A stretch of DNA of 64,000 nt from Selaginella tamariscina (Eukaryota; Streptophyta; Lycopodiopsida; Selaginellales; Selaginellaceae), in NCBI GenBank assembly GCA_003024785.1, contig PUQB01000170.1:210545-274544 (forward strand). Direction: 5' to 3'. The number at the start of each line of letters is the position of its first letter. Positions within the stretch are counted from its first letter, which is position 1. Shown piece after piece: positions 11,702 to 25,415 of the stretch. The notes beneath the pieces are model-generated. The model made no database searches. It saw only the letters and a list, made by a program, of their open reading frames with translations, and was not told the origin of the DNA. A program made the position numbers and the translations under genes.

Positions 11702-13470
11702 ATGTCTCGGCAACTGTCTTTCAGTATTGTGCTGGTGCTCGAGCTTGTTTTCGTCTCTGGTTACACTCCACCACGTTTCCATGGTACAGTTTTCAAACAC
11801 AAGGCACCAGCTCCGGCTCCTGTCAAGAGCGAACCCGGCTATTCTCAGAAGATCTTGATGTTCTCTCTTACGGTGCAAAAGGCGATGGTGTCACTGACGA
11901 TACACATGTAATACACACTTGCATTCTCTTATATCACTCTCTGTTTCTAATCACGCGCCACACACATACGCAGAGCGTAACACAATCTTTCAGGCATTTC
12001 TCCAAGCTTGGTCCGACGCATGTAAAACTGAGTATGCAACATTTGAAGTACCGGTTGAGTATACCTTTCTCGTCCGATCTTTACTCTTTTCGGGGCCTTG
12101 CCAGTACAATCTTGTGTTCCAGGTTTGTTCAAGTACTTAATTATGTGTAAACCTTGTAAAAACTGCTGGCAGATTGACGGTACCATTGTAGCTCCAAAAC
12201 CCTCTTCCAAAGCTTGGAATGGATCGAGCTTACTCCAGTGGATAGAGTTTGCAAAAGTTCATAAACTTGGTTCTTCAAGGAAGTTCTAGTGGTCTCATTG
12301 ATGGTAACGGACCAGCGTGGTGGACTTCCTCGTGCAAAGCACAGGTCAAAGTTCTACACGCACGCACGCACGCACGCACCTTGTTCTGACGTGGAAGTTG
12401 TGTATTTTCAGGGTCACAAGACATCCAAGTCTTGTGATATTCCAACGGTAAGTCAGATCATATCTATATACCTGACGATTAGAACCAACATTTCGAAGCT
12501 TTCAGGCTGTGCGATTCTATGGCAGTAACAACGTGACCGTCCAGAACCTGGCAATTGTAAACAGCCCCCAGACCCACCTCAAGTTTGACAGTTGCCAGGC
12601 AGTTCATGTGTTCAATGTTTCCATCTCGGCCCCTACTGCCAGTCCGAACACGGACGGTATCCACTTGCAGGACACAAAATCAGCAGTTATACGCAGTTCA
12701 AGTGTCTCAAATGGTGTGTGTGTATGTGTTGTATGTACGTATATACGTCATAACATGTGTATATACTCTGACAGGAGATGATTGTGTTTCCATTCAAACT
12801 GGATGCTCGGACATTGAGATTTTCGATATGGTGTGCGGTCCAGGCCACGGTATAAGGTACATTTTTTCATGGTATTGCAAAGTATATTCTGATACTTCAT
12901 ATATATGAAGTATTGGAGGCCTAGGCAGGGGTGGAACCAAAGCTTGTGTATCAAATGTGTCTGTCCACGATGTTGTCATACAAAACTCTCAAAATGGTGT
13001 CCGGATCAAAACCTGGCAGGTAAATCTACGTATGTACAGGCACAATGTACTTAATTACATGGAAAACACATTTATAGGGAGGCTCAGGGGCGGTGAACAA
13101 GATATTCTTTCACAATGTGACCATACTCAATGTCAGTAACCCGGTACTTATCGATCAGTTCTACTGCGACGGCAAGATATGCAAGAACCAGACGTCCAGC
13201 GTCTCCATTTCCGAGGTTTCGTATAGAAACATCAAGGGGACGTACACACAGAAGAGCTCCGTACACTTCGCATGCAGTGACACTGTTCCTTGCGTGGGCA
13301 TACAAGTTGCAGATATAGAGCTCGTTTCTGTAAAAGGTTACGATGTTCCGGCGTTCTGCTGGAACTCGTACGGGCAAATGCATTCCCCGACTACTCCTGA
13401 AGTTGCTTGCCTTCAGGAGGGTAAACCGAAGAAGTTAGGGCATCTGCAGTCGAGTTCTGACGTGTGCTAG
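11702..13470 (+). pseudogene. Polygalacturonase (GH28), eight exons, two one-base frame breaks
   Basis: Secreted pectin hydrolase that cleaves alpha-1,4-galacturonan in the cell wall. Exons: 11702-11907, 11994-12122, 12173-12344, 12412-12447, 12506-12713, 12775-12856, 12911-13019, 13078-13470; all junctions are GT-AG with introns of about 50-90 bp. The signal-peptide frame (MSRQLSFSIVLVLELVFVSG) must shift by one missing base near 11850 to reach LDVLSYGAKGDGVTDD. An extra G near 12269 breaks exon 3, where VHKL-VLQGSSSGLIDGNGPAWW is expected. With both corrected the exons give 444 aa, a normal plant length. All family signatures are intact: [24 protein letters not shown] and RIKTWQG, with catalytic Asp, Asp-Asp and His. 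No intron of acceptable length explains the first shift. It is either a young pseudogene or a gene with two consensus errors. Confidence 0.85.
12357..12379. repeat. (ACGC)n tetranucleotide repeat in a polygalacturonase intron
   Basis: About five copies of ACGC fill a large part of the short intron between exons 3 and 4. Confidence 0.9.
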
Positions 13471-16400
13471 AGGTTTATTGGCTAGCTTCCATCACCTTTG
13501 GAAGAATGCAGCTGTGTGCAGAACAATAGCCACTCAGGGTGTCTGGATAAGATAGCAAAAACCTCCATTGTGTATCAATTTATGTTCTTAATAGTAATGT
13601 TTATTCTATACATATATAGAACACACACACACATGAACATGTGTGTGTACACGCATATACTATGGTTAGAATGTTGTTGTCGTTGTAGTTTTATTGGTGG
13701 TCAGCTTTAGGCACTCTGCGAGAGTGTTCAGATCAGAAGACAATGACATGGCAAACTTCAATAATATGTATAATTCAATCAGTGGTGGAACTGGTAGCCA
13801 CACATGTCAGCGTCGCCCGTGAAGCTCTGCCTGCAATTGAACAGTGTCCAAAATAATTATATTAATCATAAGATGGTGAAAATTAATTTTCTATATTTAC
13901 TTAATGAGGTTTAATAACGATGTTTTATTAAATAAACATAAATTTAAACACAATATGTTTAAAATATACAATTTAAATAATGTGTATGTCGTTTTTTAAC
14001 AATCAATTACGTTGATATGTAGTAGTATCAAAATATTAAATTACGTTAAGTTAAACAGTAAGACATGGCTAAAAGTCAATCTTACCTGCAATTTCGAGCC
14101 TGCTTTATATGTAAATAGAGACGAATATATGGTGTTCTTATATACACGTCTCCGAGTGTGTTACCAACATATGTTTATTATTTCTTCCACTTACAGCAGT
14201 GGATGATCCTCAATATAAGTGTTTGTGGTGTGTGTGTGTGTGTTAGAGAGAGAGAGAGAGAGAGATTTAAATAATAAATGAAATCTCTAATACAAGTTCA
14301 AAGTCTAACATCTAATTACCAAACGAAATAAATTAAAAAATTAATGAAAATATACCATAACAGAAAAGACCCAATGAAAGAACCAATCAAAAGAGTCCAG
14401 TTTAAAAACCATTTATATAATGTGTGTAATGTATTTGATTTTTTTATATATAATTATATTCATATTAAAATTGTAAGTTTTTTGTTTTGTGGGTTCTGTA
14501 AAAGTATAAATCTACTTTTGTTTTGATGGGACTCCATAATATATCAATATATAAAAATAAAACTAGTTTATATTTTTTTTGATTACTGTAACCTTTTTGC
14601 ATATATAACTTTGACATTTGTGCCTATTGTACTTAATAATACTTTGTAAGAGACCACATAATTAAGAACATGGGACATCAAAGACATATATGATATTATT
14701 TAATAAATTTGATAATCTTAAATATGTTAAAATATTTAAAACTTTTAACAAAAATAACTGGTTTTGTGTGAAATTGCTTTTGAGAATAGTAAGTTATTAT
14801 ATACCTATAGAGAAAGAGAGGGATATTAAGAAGATGCAATTGTATTTATGAGTAATTCTTTATAATAATGGAATTGTTAAGATTCATGCTTGATTCTATT
14901 ATTAATAAGCATTTATGTAAGATTAAACCATATATTCATATGTTTATAAATAGATAAACATAATTAATAAATTATAATAAATTAAAATGTAATTTTAGAA
15001 GTTAATTATAACTTGTGAAAATATATATTTCTAAAATTGCATACACATAACTTAACCTTTTCTTCTTCAAAAATATATGACATTGTGTATACATACATGC
15101 ATGCCTACACGTTTATACATAAATAAGGATAACCATAGCTATGCATATAATGGTGATCTATCTATTTGCATATTTTATTTCTCATAAATATTTAATATTT
15201 AACATATAGCTCATTAATATATACAATAATGAATATGTTTTAAATATATATGTATAATATAAGTGCAAAACATATTTTATATCAACCTTAAGATGTACTG
15301 AGTATTTAAAAAAAGACGAGAGAATTAAATATATTTATGTATTGATATCTATTCATGTATAATATATTCGTATGTGGTAAATCAACAAATGGTGATGAGG
15401 CATTATAAAAAACTAAGCATAGAACAATTACTATTTAGAAACAATGTAATAAAAAATATCATTCCATTACAACACTGAATAATTACTCACCCTTGATGTT
15501 TTTGGTTAAAACTTTATTAAATGCATACGTGCGAAACATATTAATTTAACACATGACAAGTTAACAAAAACAAACCAAAATCAATTTTAATATGCATATT
15601 CCCACTGAGTGCCATATAAAACACATATATGCAAGTTAGACTCGTGTGTCCATACAGTATATTCAAATATTCCCTATAAATCCTTATCTTTTTCACTGAC
15701 CCGGGCTACTTGGGAATGTCTAGGATTTACTCACCGGAATGTCTAAAATTCTGCCTATGTCTATGTGAAAATGGGAGTTTTTATAGCAATGTTGTATATA
15801 GGAAGTTTTTGCTGACCTAAAAGTCATTATATTATTATTATTAAAAAATCATAAATATTGTAAACAATTATCCACCAACAATTGTCCTAGATAAAAGTGC
15901 ATTACTTCATATTTTAAAGTGTTAGCTTGTAGATGAATACGTTTGCATTAGGATTCATGAATAATGCAATTAAAATAAATCATATGGATACAAAGCATGT
16001 AAGTGCAATTGGGATATGTTATTTTAATTGTAAATTTGTTATATGAACAACCTGGGTATTAAAAGATGATGACGATGCACCTCTTTTATCGTAACATTAT
16101 TTGAGTAGTCCCTTCACCTTGTGACTCATAAACTTGACGATCAATAAAATGTTGAATATCACGTTTTTGTTTACTTAATTTGATATTTTTTGCTTACTTT
16201 TAATTTAGTTACCCTTTCTTGTTAAGATATCTTTGTACAGGGGTATAATTAAATTGTTTAATTTGATCCATGTAGGGGTGGTCCTTGTGAGTGTTTGAGC
16301 AAAAGAACTAGTGACAATATAATCTTCCATTAAAAATTCAATCTTCTCCAGTGTTAAATTTGTCCTTTTCACGACTAGTCAAGGCATGTAAATTCTTAAA

Positions 16401-16500
16401 AACTTTGTTTACATGTTTTTTAAATTGGTAAGCATGTATAATATTACTTGCAATATAAACCAATGTTTAATGAACCAATCCAAACATACATATTAATTAT
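13471..16500. other. AT-rich intergenic region
   Basis: No coding signal beyond the polygalacturonase 3' end. Dinucleotide tracts (AC at 13621-13632, GT then GA at 14226-14265) are the only clear structure. ORFs of 60-64 codons here have no recognisable content. Confidence 0.5.
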
Positions 16501-16529
16501 CATAATGGTGCACTATGGCATAACAAATC

Positions 16530-17770
16530 TATGATGCAATACCATAATAAAACATGTTATTTTTTAAGTTGCCCTAATCTAAGACATCAAAAGAACCATA
16601 TCAAGTTACCTCGTGTCATTAAAATGAAAAGTCCTTTACATTCAAAATGCATATGTAAGGGCTATTATGCAATGTTCCTCACTCATAAATGCCTAGAAAG
16701 ACCACATAGAATAAATGGCCAATAAAGTAATTCAAAATGGATAAATCTTAACTAAAATCAAGTTGTTGAAGTTCAAATTGTTTATTGTTGAACCACTATT
16801 AGGCTAAGATAATTCAGAGTAGAATGCTGACAAGGGATACTTGTGAAATTTAATGTATATATAAGTCCTGCCGGTATGGAATAACGGTGTGCTGAATATG
16901 GTATAAGGTTTAAAATGAACTCATATATGAAAACCCTAAACTTAGATTATTTATGATATTGTTTTAAATTATTAAACTTTAAGGAAATAATTTGCTTACG
17001 TGTTGCCCTTTAATTTAAAAATATATATCATAATGCATGTAAAATGCATACCTAGCATGCATGCGGACACACACACACACACATATAGCCTATTCAAGAT
17101 ACACATATTCACACGTATATTACAATGCATATTCAAATATATACACTTATGAGTTTCTTGATTTAATTGAAGTTATTAAAACATATAATAGTATGCTTTT
17201 CAATATAGGGTCAAAATAGTGTACGTGTGTATTATATTTCAAAGACATAACATTTGGTCAATAATAAAAGCAATTTGCACTAATAAAAGCATCAATTTTT
17301 ATCTAGTTAGAAGTGATAATAATGTATTTGTTGGTAATAGTTAATAATGGAAAAGGTCTTATCAAATCAAATGCAAAACCAACGAGAAACTATAATAGAT
17401 TCTAATATTTCTTTCGAAGTATGGGGGATTACTGTGTAATAATGTATGTGTTCAAAAATGACTTAAATAATAATTTTGATTCATTTATATAAATTTATAA
17501 TTTAATTAAAAATACACAACCTTAAATAATTAGTGATACCATAAATAGATATTAACTGTCAATTTAACTACTTAAATAAACTCATAGAGCACGTATAAAA
17601 AAAGCATATATACACATATAAATATGATATATTAAGTTTATGTACACAAGCACACACACACCCTCTTAAACAAAGAAGTACTCAAAACAGTCTTACATGA
17701 GATTTAACAATGAATGTTTGTCTATTAAGTGTTTGTCCTAATTAGACATGGATTAAATCCATATCATAAT
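16530..17770. repeat. Diverged copy of the spacer normally found between PPR and kinase
   Basis: The stretch around 16650-16725 (CATATGTAAG...CCTAGAAAGA...AATAAATGGCC) matches DNA just downstream of both PPR relics (37290-37350 and 45530-45600). 17200-17760 matches the DNA at the 3' side of each kinase copy (GTGTGTATTATATTTCAAAGACATAA; dispersed (CA)n; CTCTTAAACAAAGAAG). It therefore looks like a remnant of the tandem unit located left of kinase copy 1. Confidence 0.6.
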
Positions 17771-19930
17771 CCACACCACCCCACTTATAATAATGTAATT
17801 TAACGTGTATATTAGATATGTTAGTTTTTTTACAATAGTTATATTTTTTTTAAAACCTTAGTACAAAGGTATTTTAAAAAAGTCTTAGTTGCCAAGGATT
17901 TTAGTGAACACCCCATTCAACGACCATCATAAATCATAAATTCACGTGGCCCAATGAGTATGTCAATTATATCTTTTTAAAAAACCTCAACTCCAAAGAT
18001 CTTCATGAGCACCCATTATAAATTATAAACCGATGTGCCTTCTAACAATGACTTAAATCCTAAACTCATGTGGCCCATCCTAAACACCCTTTAAAAATGA
18101 GTCCCTGCACTGAGGCTTTTCTAAAAACTTCTCAGCACCTAAGATCTTCATAAAGATTCCATCTAATGTTTATCATAAATCATAAACCCTTATTAAATAA
18201 TTATATTAAACTTTCTTTATAAATGAATAATTATATTTTTTTAAAACCTTGGCGTCGAGGATCTTCATGAACACTCCATCCAACGACCATCATAAATCAT
18301 AAACTCATGTGGTCCCATCTTAATTAATTAGTTATATTCTTTTAAAAACCTCGGCGTCAAGGATCTTCATAAGCACCCCATTCAATGGTTATAATAAATC
18401 CAACATGCATATAGTTCTATTAACGGCCGCTTAATCCTAAAATCATGCAGCTTCATTTGACAGTTTTAAGTAAATTCTCAGCATTGAGGACTATAAAGAA
18501 GGTGCCAAGGTTAATTAAGTCATTAGTGGTTTATGTATATAAATGTTTGAAAAAGTAAGAAGAAATAATTTTGGAATAGACATGGACATGACACTTTGTT
18601 TACATGTGAAAAATACAATATTGGTAAGCCTCCTTGAACAATTGCATTTTGCAAAAACTTTTAAACTCAACCAAGCATAACGTTCAGTAATGGTGCAGAA
18701 AGTGAAAATGAAAAGGAACTAAACAATAATAACGATTAGGAAGATAAACAAAAGGTTCAAAAAAAACATGTGTAAAGGAAGAAACTTGCTTTTCACAAAC
18801 CAATGAACTTTAGGTATTTGAAAAGTCTCCACTAGAAAATAGGAAAAAACAAAAATAATTAGAAATACATGAGGGTACCAACCCACATTATAACTATAGA
18901 AGAACACTATAGAATGACATGATCAATTAATTAAATAACATGCCACATACACCAATTGGAAAAGAAATAAAAGGCACTGTTCTAAAGAAGAATAAAAGTA
19001 TGGTATGTTGATTGCTCTAGTTATAAATTCACATTTGTAATTTTGATATTAATTTGTACATTGATTTTTAAATTGTTTTTTACTCAATGTTTCACATATT
19101 TCAATAAGTTAATTAAGACATGATTACAAAACTCATTGATGAGCATAAACTCAATTAATTTGTTTACGTGTTGCCCTTTAATTTAAAAAAATATATCATA
19201 ATGCATGTAAAAAGCATACCTAGCACACATGCGGACACATACACACATATAGCCTATTCAAGATACACATATTCACACATATATTACAATGCATATTCAA
19301 ATATATACATTTATGAATTTCTTGAATTAATTGAAGTTATATGGGTCAAAATAGTGTATGTGTGTATTATATTTCAAAAACATAAAATTTTAATATAACT
19401 TAAACATAAAGTGGTCAACATTAAAGGCAGTTGCACTAGCAAGAACATCAACTTTTATTTAATAAAGTATATACTAAAAAACGATAATAACATAATTGTT
19501 ACTAGCAATTACCATGAAAAATGTCTCATCAAATCGAATGTGAATGGCACAAGAAACTGTAATGAATTCGAATATTCCTTTTTAAGAACAAGGGAGAGTA
19601 TTGTGTAATAATGTGTTCAAAATGACGTAAATAATAATTTTGATTCATTTATATAAATTTATAATTTAATTAAAAATACACAACCTTGTGATACCATAAA
19701 TAGATATTAATTATTATTAAAATGAACTCATAGAGCACGTATAGCATATATACACATATAAATATGATATATTAAGTTTATGTACACAAGCACATACATA
19801 CACACACACCCTCTTAAACAAAGAAGCATTCAAAACGGCCTTACATGATATTATGAATGTTTGTCCCTAATCCCTATCAAGTGTTTGTCCTAATTAAACA
19901 TGGATTAAATCCATATCAATGTAATTTTAT
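16980..19930. repeat. Pair of direct repeats (about 0.75 kb) flanking a minisatellite
   Basis: 16985-17760 and 19160-19915 run in parallel. Both start GTTGCCCTTTAATTTAAAAA, continue through AGCCTATTCAAGATACACAT, and end CTCTTAAACAAAGAAG followed by a TGTTTGTC/ATTAAATCC block. The two copies differ by substitutions and small indels, and about 1.4 kb lies between them. A local tandem duplication is the simplest explanation. Confidence 0.7.
17893..18410 (+). repeat. Degenerate minisatellite, five copies, period about 100-145 bp
   Basis: A shared core (AGGATCTTCATGAACACC then CCATCCAACGACCATCATAA) recurs at about 17893, 17993, 18137, 18252 and 18358, each preceded by TTTTAAAACCT and followed by a TCATGTGGCCCA-like tail. 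Copies are diverged but clearly collinear. No coding frame is maintained across copies. Confidence 0.7.
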
Positions 19931-20053
19931 CAGATATCTTATTCTAACGACTTGAACGCACTTGGTCGCTACATATTCAAACATCCACATCCACACGTCA
20001 TGTTAACTCTCTAGAATTATACGTATATCACACTTTATTCTGTTGAGCGTGTT

Positions 20054-21899
20054 TTACAGCGAGGAAGACATAGACATCTCACCGGTGAAGAGCAAATTCA
20101 GCACTTGACGCATGCTTGGCCTCTTGCTTGGATCCTCATCAATACACATTAGAGCCGTCTTCAAAACCGTCAGAACTTCATCGGGATCGTAAATCCCATG
20201 AAGCCTAGGGTCTACCACAGTCAGAAGTGCATCTTGTCCGACACACTCTTCCACCCAGGAAGTAGGAGACCGCCTTCAGGGCTCACCGCTTTCTTCCCAC
20301 ACACAATCTCCAAAACCACCACACCGAAACTATAAGTGTCTGAAGCAGGCGTGAACTTGAACGTGTAACCGACTTCAGGAGCAATGTATCCTATCGTCCC
20401 TGCAACTGTTGTGATGGTCGATCTAGTGACTCGTGTTGACCAACTCTAGCGAGTCCAAAGTCGCCCAACCGAGCATTGAACTCTGCATCTAGCATGACGT
20501 TACTACACTTGATGTCTCTGTGAACTACCTGTCTCTCCCATCCTCGTGGAGATAAACCAGAGCTGCAGCAAGCCCGGTTATGATGTTAAACCTTGTCTCC
20601 CACAACAGCAACACAGCCTTGTTCCCAAAGAGTGCCTGGTCAAGGCTTCCCTGTGGCATGTATTCGTAAACAAGGATGAGCTCCCGTTTCCACTTGCACC
20701 ATCCACGGAGCTTAACCAGGTTCCTGTGGCTTAAGTTGCTGATAATCTTGACCTCTGAAAGGAACTCCCGCTCACCTTGTCCGGATTCCTTCGAGATTCG
20801 TTTCACTGCAACAATAGACTGGTCTTCAGGAAGAACACCTTTGTACACGCTACCAAACCCGCCTCTTCCCAGCAGCATCTCCTCATTGAAATTCTGAGTC
20901 GCTTGAATGATATCTCCGTGGCGCATCTCGTGAGGCAAGACCAAGTTGTTCTGCTTTAATACCCACCCGAAGAGTGAAGTCGCTTCCGCGATGAAAATAC
21001 ACGTACCCAGCCAGGCAAAGAAGCACCAAAACGGCCACCGCTGTACATGTTACTAATTATAATGGTATTTGAAGTTTGTTCTTGAGCTTCCCTTCGTTTT
21101 TGGCTCCGAGAAGGTACTCTAGTTCGTATGTTTGACAACTCACTGGAGAAATTCCACGATAATATCTTGTGAAAGTCGACATTTCCTGCACCAGAGCCAG
21201 CAGAGAATCCCACGTAAGACTCCTTCTGGAGATAAGCACAAAGATTAACACTATGTTCGAGTGCCGGGGTGCTTAGTCTCGTGAATGAAGTGTCGCTGGA
21301 GATGTAAACTTTCAGAACCTGGAAAAGCATCGTACTCAATCCTGACTGCATGTTTCCGTTCCGAACCTGGGCGTGTCGATGTTGCTAGCATTGATGGAAA
21401 TAATGCTGTTGAGATTGATTCCAACGTGATTGTCACTGATGTCTTGAAACTCTGGATAGCCATTTGAAGGAAAATTCTGAATGTATCGAATTCAACAGCA
21501 ACAAGATGGTTGTTAGGCGAACCATTATCGCTAGGCTCAAACAGAGCGAGCCATCTACCATAGCTATTGTCGAAGGTGCAGACCTGTTGGGTGCTATTAA
21601 GAAGGCAAGACCATCAGCATTGACTGCAGCAGGGTCCTTCTTTTCGATAGAGAAGGTGAAATTTGTGGAAAATGAAGTAGGTTTGGAACAAAAATCAATG
21701 GGTTGATTCTTCATCATCCTTCCATAGCTAGAAAACTTGTCACCCGTGAGAAGCAGTTCTCCTTGGTTATTATTGATTGTGGCATGCCCACTAGCATAGA
21801 ATCATTTTTTAAACACCAGTGAAATCTTGGTAAGCAAACTTTATAAGCAAAGCTGGATGCCAGGCTCAAAAACATTAACAAAAGAACATTTGCAGCCAT
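20054..21899 (-). pseudogene. L-type lectin receptor kinase, copy 1 (decayed)
   Basis: Collinear along its whole length with the intact copy at 37778-39652 but broken by many small indels. The start (MAANVLLLMFLSLASSFAY) and the end (EDPSKRPSMRQVLNLLFTGE) are present. The N-terminal lectin segment after the signal peptide is scrambled near 21800-21840, and frame changes follow at about 21585, 21475, 21350, 21100, 20985, 20545 and 20435. The kinase parts still show LLGRGGFGSVYKG and VAVKRIS. The number of lesions makes this a true pseudogene rather than a few sequencing errors. It is the left-most of three kinase copies. Confidence 0.85.
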
Positions 21900-24800
21900 G
21901 ACAGCCTCGGCATTAGCACAGTGGTGCTATAAACTGTAAATATTTCAAAGGAACCGGATTCAACACGGTCAGGAGACCACTGTTACTTACGGGTCAATTG
22001 CGAATAGTAATGCCAAACGCACATGAAGGGTACTAAGAATCAAAGTATCTTGGAGACGTTTCGATACCACACATTAATAAATATGTAAAAATACTGTAGT
22101 TTTTAAATTTAAAAAGAAATTGTATCTTTTTAATTGTAGGTTATATATTATATAATTTTTTTTTAATATTGTTTACATGCATAAAACACATTACATGTAT
22201 CATTATATTATAAATTATATAAATCACATTATTAATTTTAAAATTAAAATCTAAAAATGTACAATGAGATTTTTAAATATAAATTCCAATATTAAAATAA
22301 GAATTAATAAATTTACAAAATTACATTTTAAACTTCAAATTATTAACGAATTTGTTACTTAATTGGTTTTTCATAATAAATTTATTATTTTTGTTTTACC
22401 CTAATTATTCTTATTTCATAACTTTTATTTATTTATTTCATCATTTTTATTAATTTATATCTTTCATCTAATATATATGTATATATATAGTAAGTTAATT
22501 TTTTTTTAAGAATGTGCAAGTATTTATTTTTAACCTTGTAAAAACATTAGCCTAATTCAAAAATGTAGTTCAAGAGGTTTTATTTGTACATACTTTTTCG
22601 TTATATAGTTATATTGTTACTTAAACTATATATGTTATGTAAATATAATCAATAACTTAATCTAAAACACATGTAATACGAGAGAGAATATATAATGTGA
22701 CAAAGTTATAGTGCAGAATTATAATGTGACAAACACTAATTAATTATTAATGGCTAATTGTTAAGATCAAATTGTTGTGGGTGCACAAGTATTGAGGTTG
22801 TACACATGTTAATTCAACCTAATAAAGTATAAATTTGGAAAGCTTTTTCTTATAAAGTTAAAGTTATAAAAATGAGTTTCACAAAAATTAATGTAATTTT
22901 AAAATTATATTTAAATGATAATTAAAAAATAAATTAAAAACAAAGAGTTACAGTATCTCTAACTCACCTTTCATTCATCTTTATCTCTCATATTCTTCTA
23001 GAAAAAATATTAAAAACATCCAAAGTTTTAAGATATATTTAAGTATTTGTCTCTTACTTAAATAAGAAACCACCTTCATATATTATTATATTTACTAATA
23101 TTGGTCATAATTGTATCAAACTTAAAGTTAAGATTAATAATATATTATTTAAGTGTTAAAAAATAGTTATTATTATTATGAATTTTGAACATTTATCTCA
23201 TGCTTCATGGACAAGAAATCTGAATAGTCATAAAATATGTAAATAATTTTTGCCTAAATATCAAAAAATTCATCTCACTAAAGAATTTCACATTTAAAAC
23301 TTGTCATTTAAAATCATTATAATTGTTTAAATGTAAGTCTTTCCTAAGTACATAGTTTTTAAAATCAATCTTAACTATTTCTTTTAATTTGGTTATTATT
23401 CAATAATATTGCAATTATATAATAAAGATTAAGAATTAATATAAATCCAAATTGATCTTGATACATAATATTACACTGGTAACCAATACAATCTTTATTT
23501 ATAATGAGCAAGAGCTTATGTATATTATAATAATAATTTTTTTACCACAAATTTTAATCATTAACATTTTTTGCATGGGAGCATCTTGAATATTCTCACA
23601 ATGATTTTTCACTTTATTTCTACACTTACACTCTATCTTCTCATAAAATTATGTTTGATATAAATTGAAGTTTACTTTTAACTTTGAACATGTCTTAAAC
23701 TTTACTTTTTTAATGGTACATTTATTATACATTTTTCTTATATTTAAGTTTTCATTAAACATTTGTCAAATCTCTAATTAAAGATTAATAATTTTAATTA
23801 AAATAGAATAAAAAAAGAAAGCTAGTAAAAACTAGTGTTGATTGTTTAATATACTTAATTAACCATAACAGAAGCCTTTAGTTCCATAAAAAAAAATATA
23901 AAGTTAAATTGGTTAAAAAAGGTATGATGTATTATGTAACTGGATATATCATGATGACTTTAACAATGATTAAAGTGGTGAAATTAAGAAATATAAGAAA
24001 TGCAAGAAGAATGGTATCATTTAATACATGATGTTATAAATAAACATATATGTAAAGAATATGAGGTTTGTTCTAGTGTCTATAAGATAGAAATCATTCT
24101 TAAATGATAATTTATTACATAGTGTATTCATTTCATGTCAACACTCTTAATAGCTTTTTAATAATAAAAATTCTTTTAAATTATACATCGTAAAGAGTCT
24201 TAAACATAAAAATATTATTAGAATATTATAGGGTTTTTTTTTCTTAGTTACCATTGTTTTAATAAATTTTAAAACTGAAATAATCTAAGGATAGTTGATC
24301 ATGAATGCTTGTGGTATAATTATTTTTAAAAAATAACTCATACATTGCCCAGAGGTCAAATTAAGTAAACAATAAGTCAAATAAGTGGGGGAAAAAAAAA
24401 AGAATTTTAATTAATGAATGTTCTTATTAATATGGTTAATATAGTTTTAAAATTTAATAAGCTCATGATCAATAAATAAGGGTTAAGCCAAAAAAATCAA
24501 TGTACAATTGCTAGAGATTGCATACTTAAAACAAAAAAAAAAATGAGTTTGTTACAATGAAAAATCAAGTTATAATTCTTGACGATGAAGTGAAAAAAGG
24601 TTTTTTAAAATAATTAAGAAGAATGTAATAAGAATATTAATGTTTTCGACATGTATTAGCTAGAAAATATGTGGGTGGTTTAAAAGATTCAGTATCATCA
24701 CTACAACTTATTATAAATATAACAGTTAAGGAAATATTCAGAATGATTAAGACTTGTAGGGCAAATCATTTTATTATTTGGGGTGATTGAAAATACTAAT

Positions 24801-25298
24801 GAAAATACTAAATTGGTGGTTAATGATTTAGTTTAATAAAAGTTGCATTTTTAATACCATGTTTACTTGAAACGCTCTTGGAGTGACATATATTCAAGGC
24901 TGAGATTTGTAGAAATGTTACAGAAAGACACAATTGCATAGAACTTGATGATTGGTGTATATGCCCAATGGGTATATTAAACAAAGGAGTGTTATGTTTA
25001 CAGCTATGTTATTTGAAGGTTACAAACTGGATATGCTAGTGTTGACAAGTATGTAAAAGGTTTAAATGTTAAGTAGAAGATCAGACATGCCCTATTTAAT
25101 GTGTGTTTAATAACATGTTTATTTGTATAATAGTGTAAACTTACAGTTTTTATTTTAGTTCAAGAGAGTAAGTATTACAGAAATTGATATAAAAACAAAT
25201 ATTTTGTGTTTTATTAAAACACATGAACATTTAACATGACAAATTCTAATAACATTATGTTGAAGTCATTATAATATTATGCACAAGGAGTTATGAAC
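21900..25298. other. AT-rich spacer of tandem unit 1 (left part)
   Basis: Non-coding, but alignable by eye with 39660-42390 and 47910-50437 in the other two units (for example the blocks around TTAAGATCAAATTGTTGTGGGT and ATGCCCAATGGGTATATTAAA). It is cut at 25298 by retroelement A. Confidence 0.6.
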
Positions 25299-25415
25299 GG
25301 ATCGTGGCTTGACAGTTTGATAGTAACTGCTTTTATAGCTCTTCGTTTCCCAGCTACCTTTTTTTTTCCTTGATTCTTTTCCTTCGTTTTTCTCCTTTCT
25401 TTCTTTCATAAGATC

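Noticed and set aside
11800-11860. Intron to explain the first polygalacturonase frame change
   Set aside because: CTATTCTCAG resembles an acceptor, but no donor leaves a workable intron length and the signal peptide would be lost.
18719-18907. Minus-strand 62-codon ORF rich in Phe/Leu/Ile
   Set aside because: Looks membrane-like only because of AT-rich composition; no start context or similarity I recognise.
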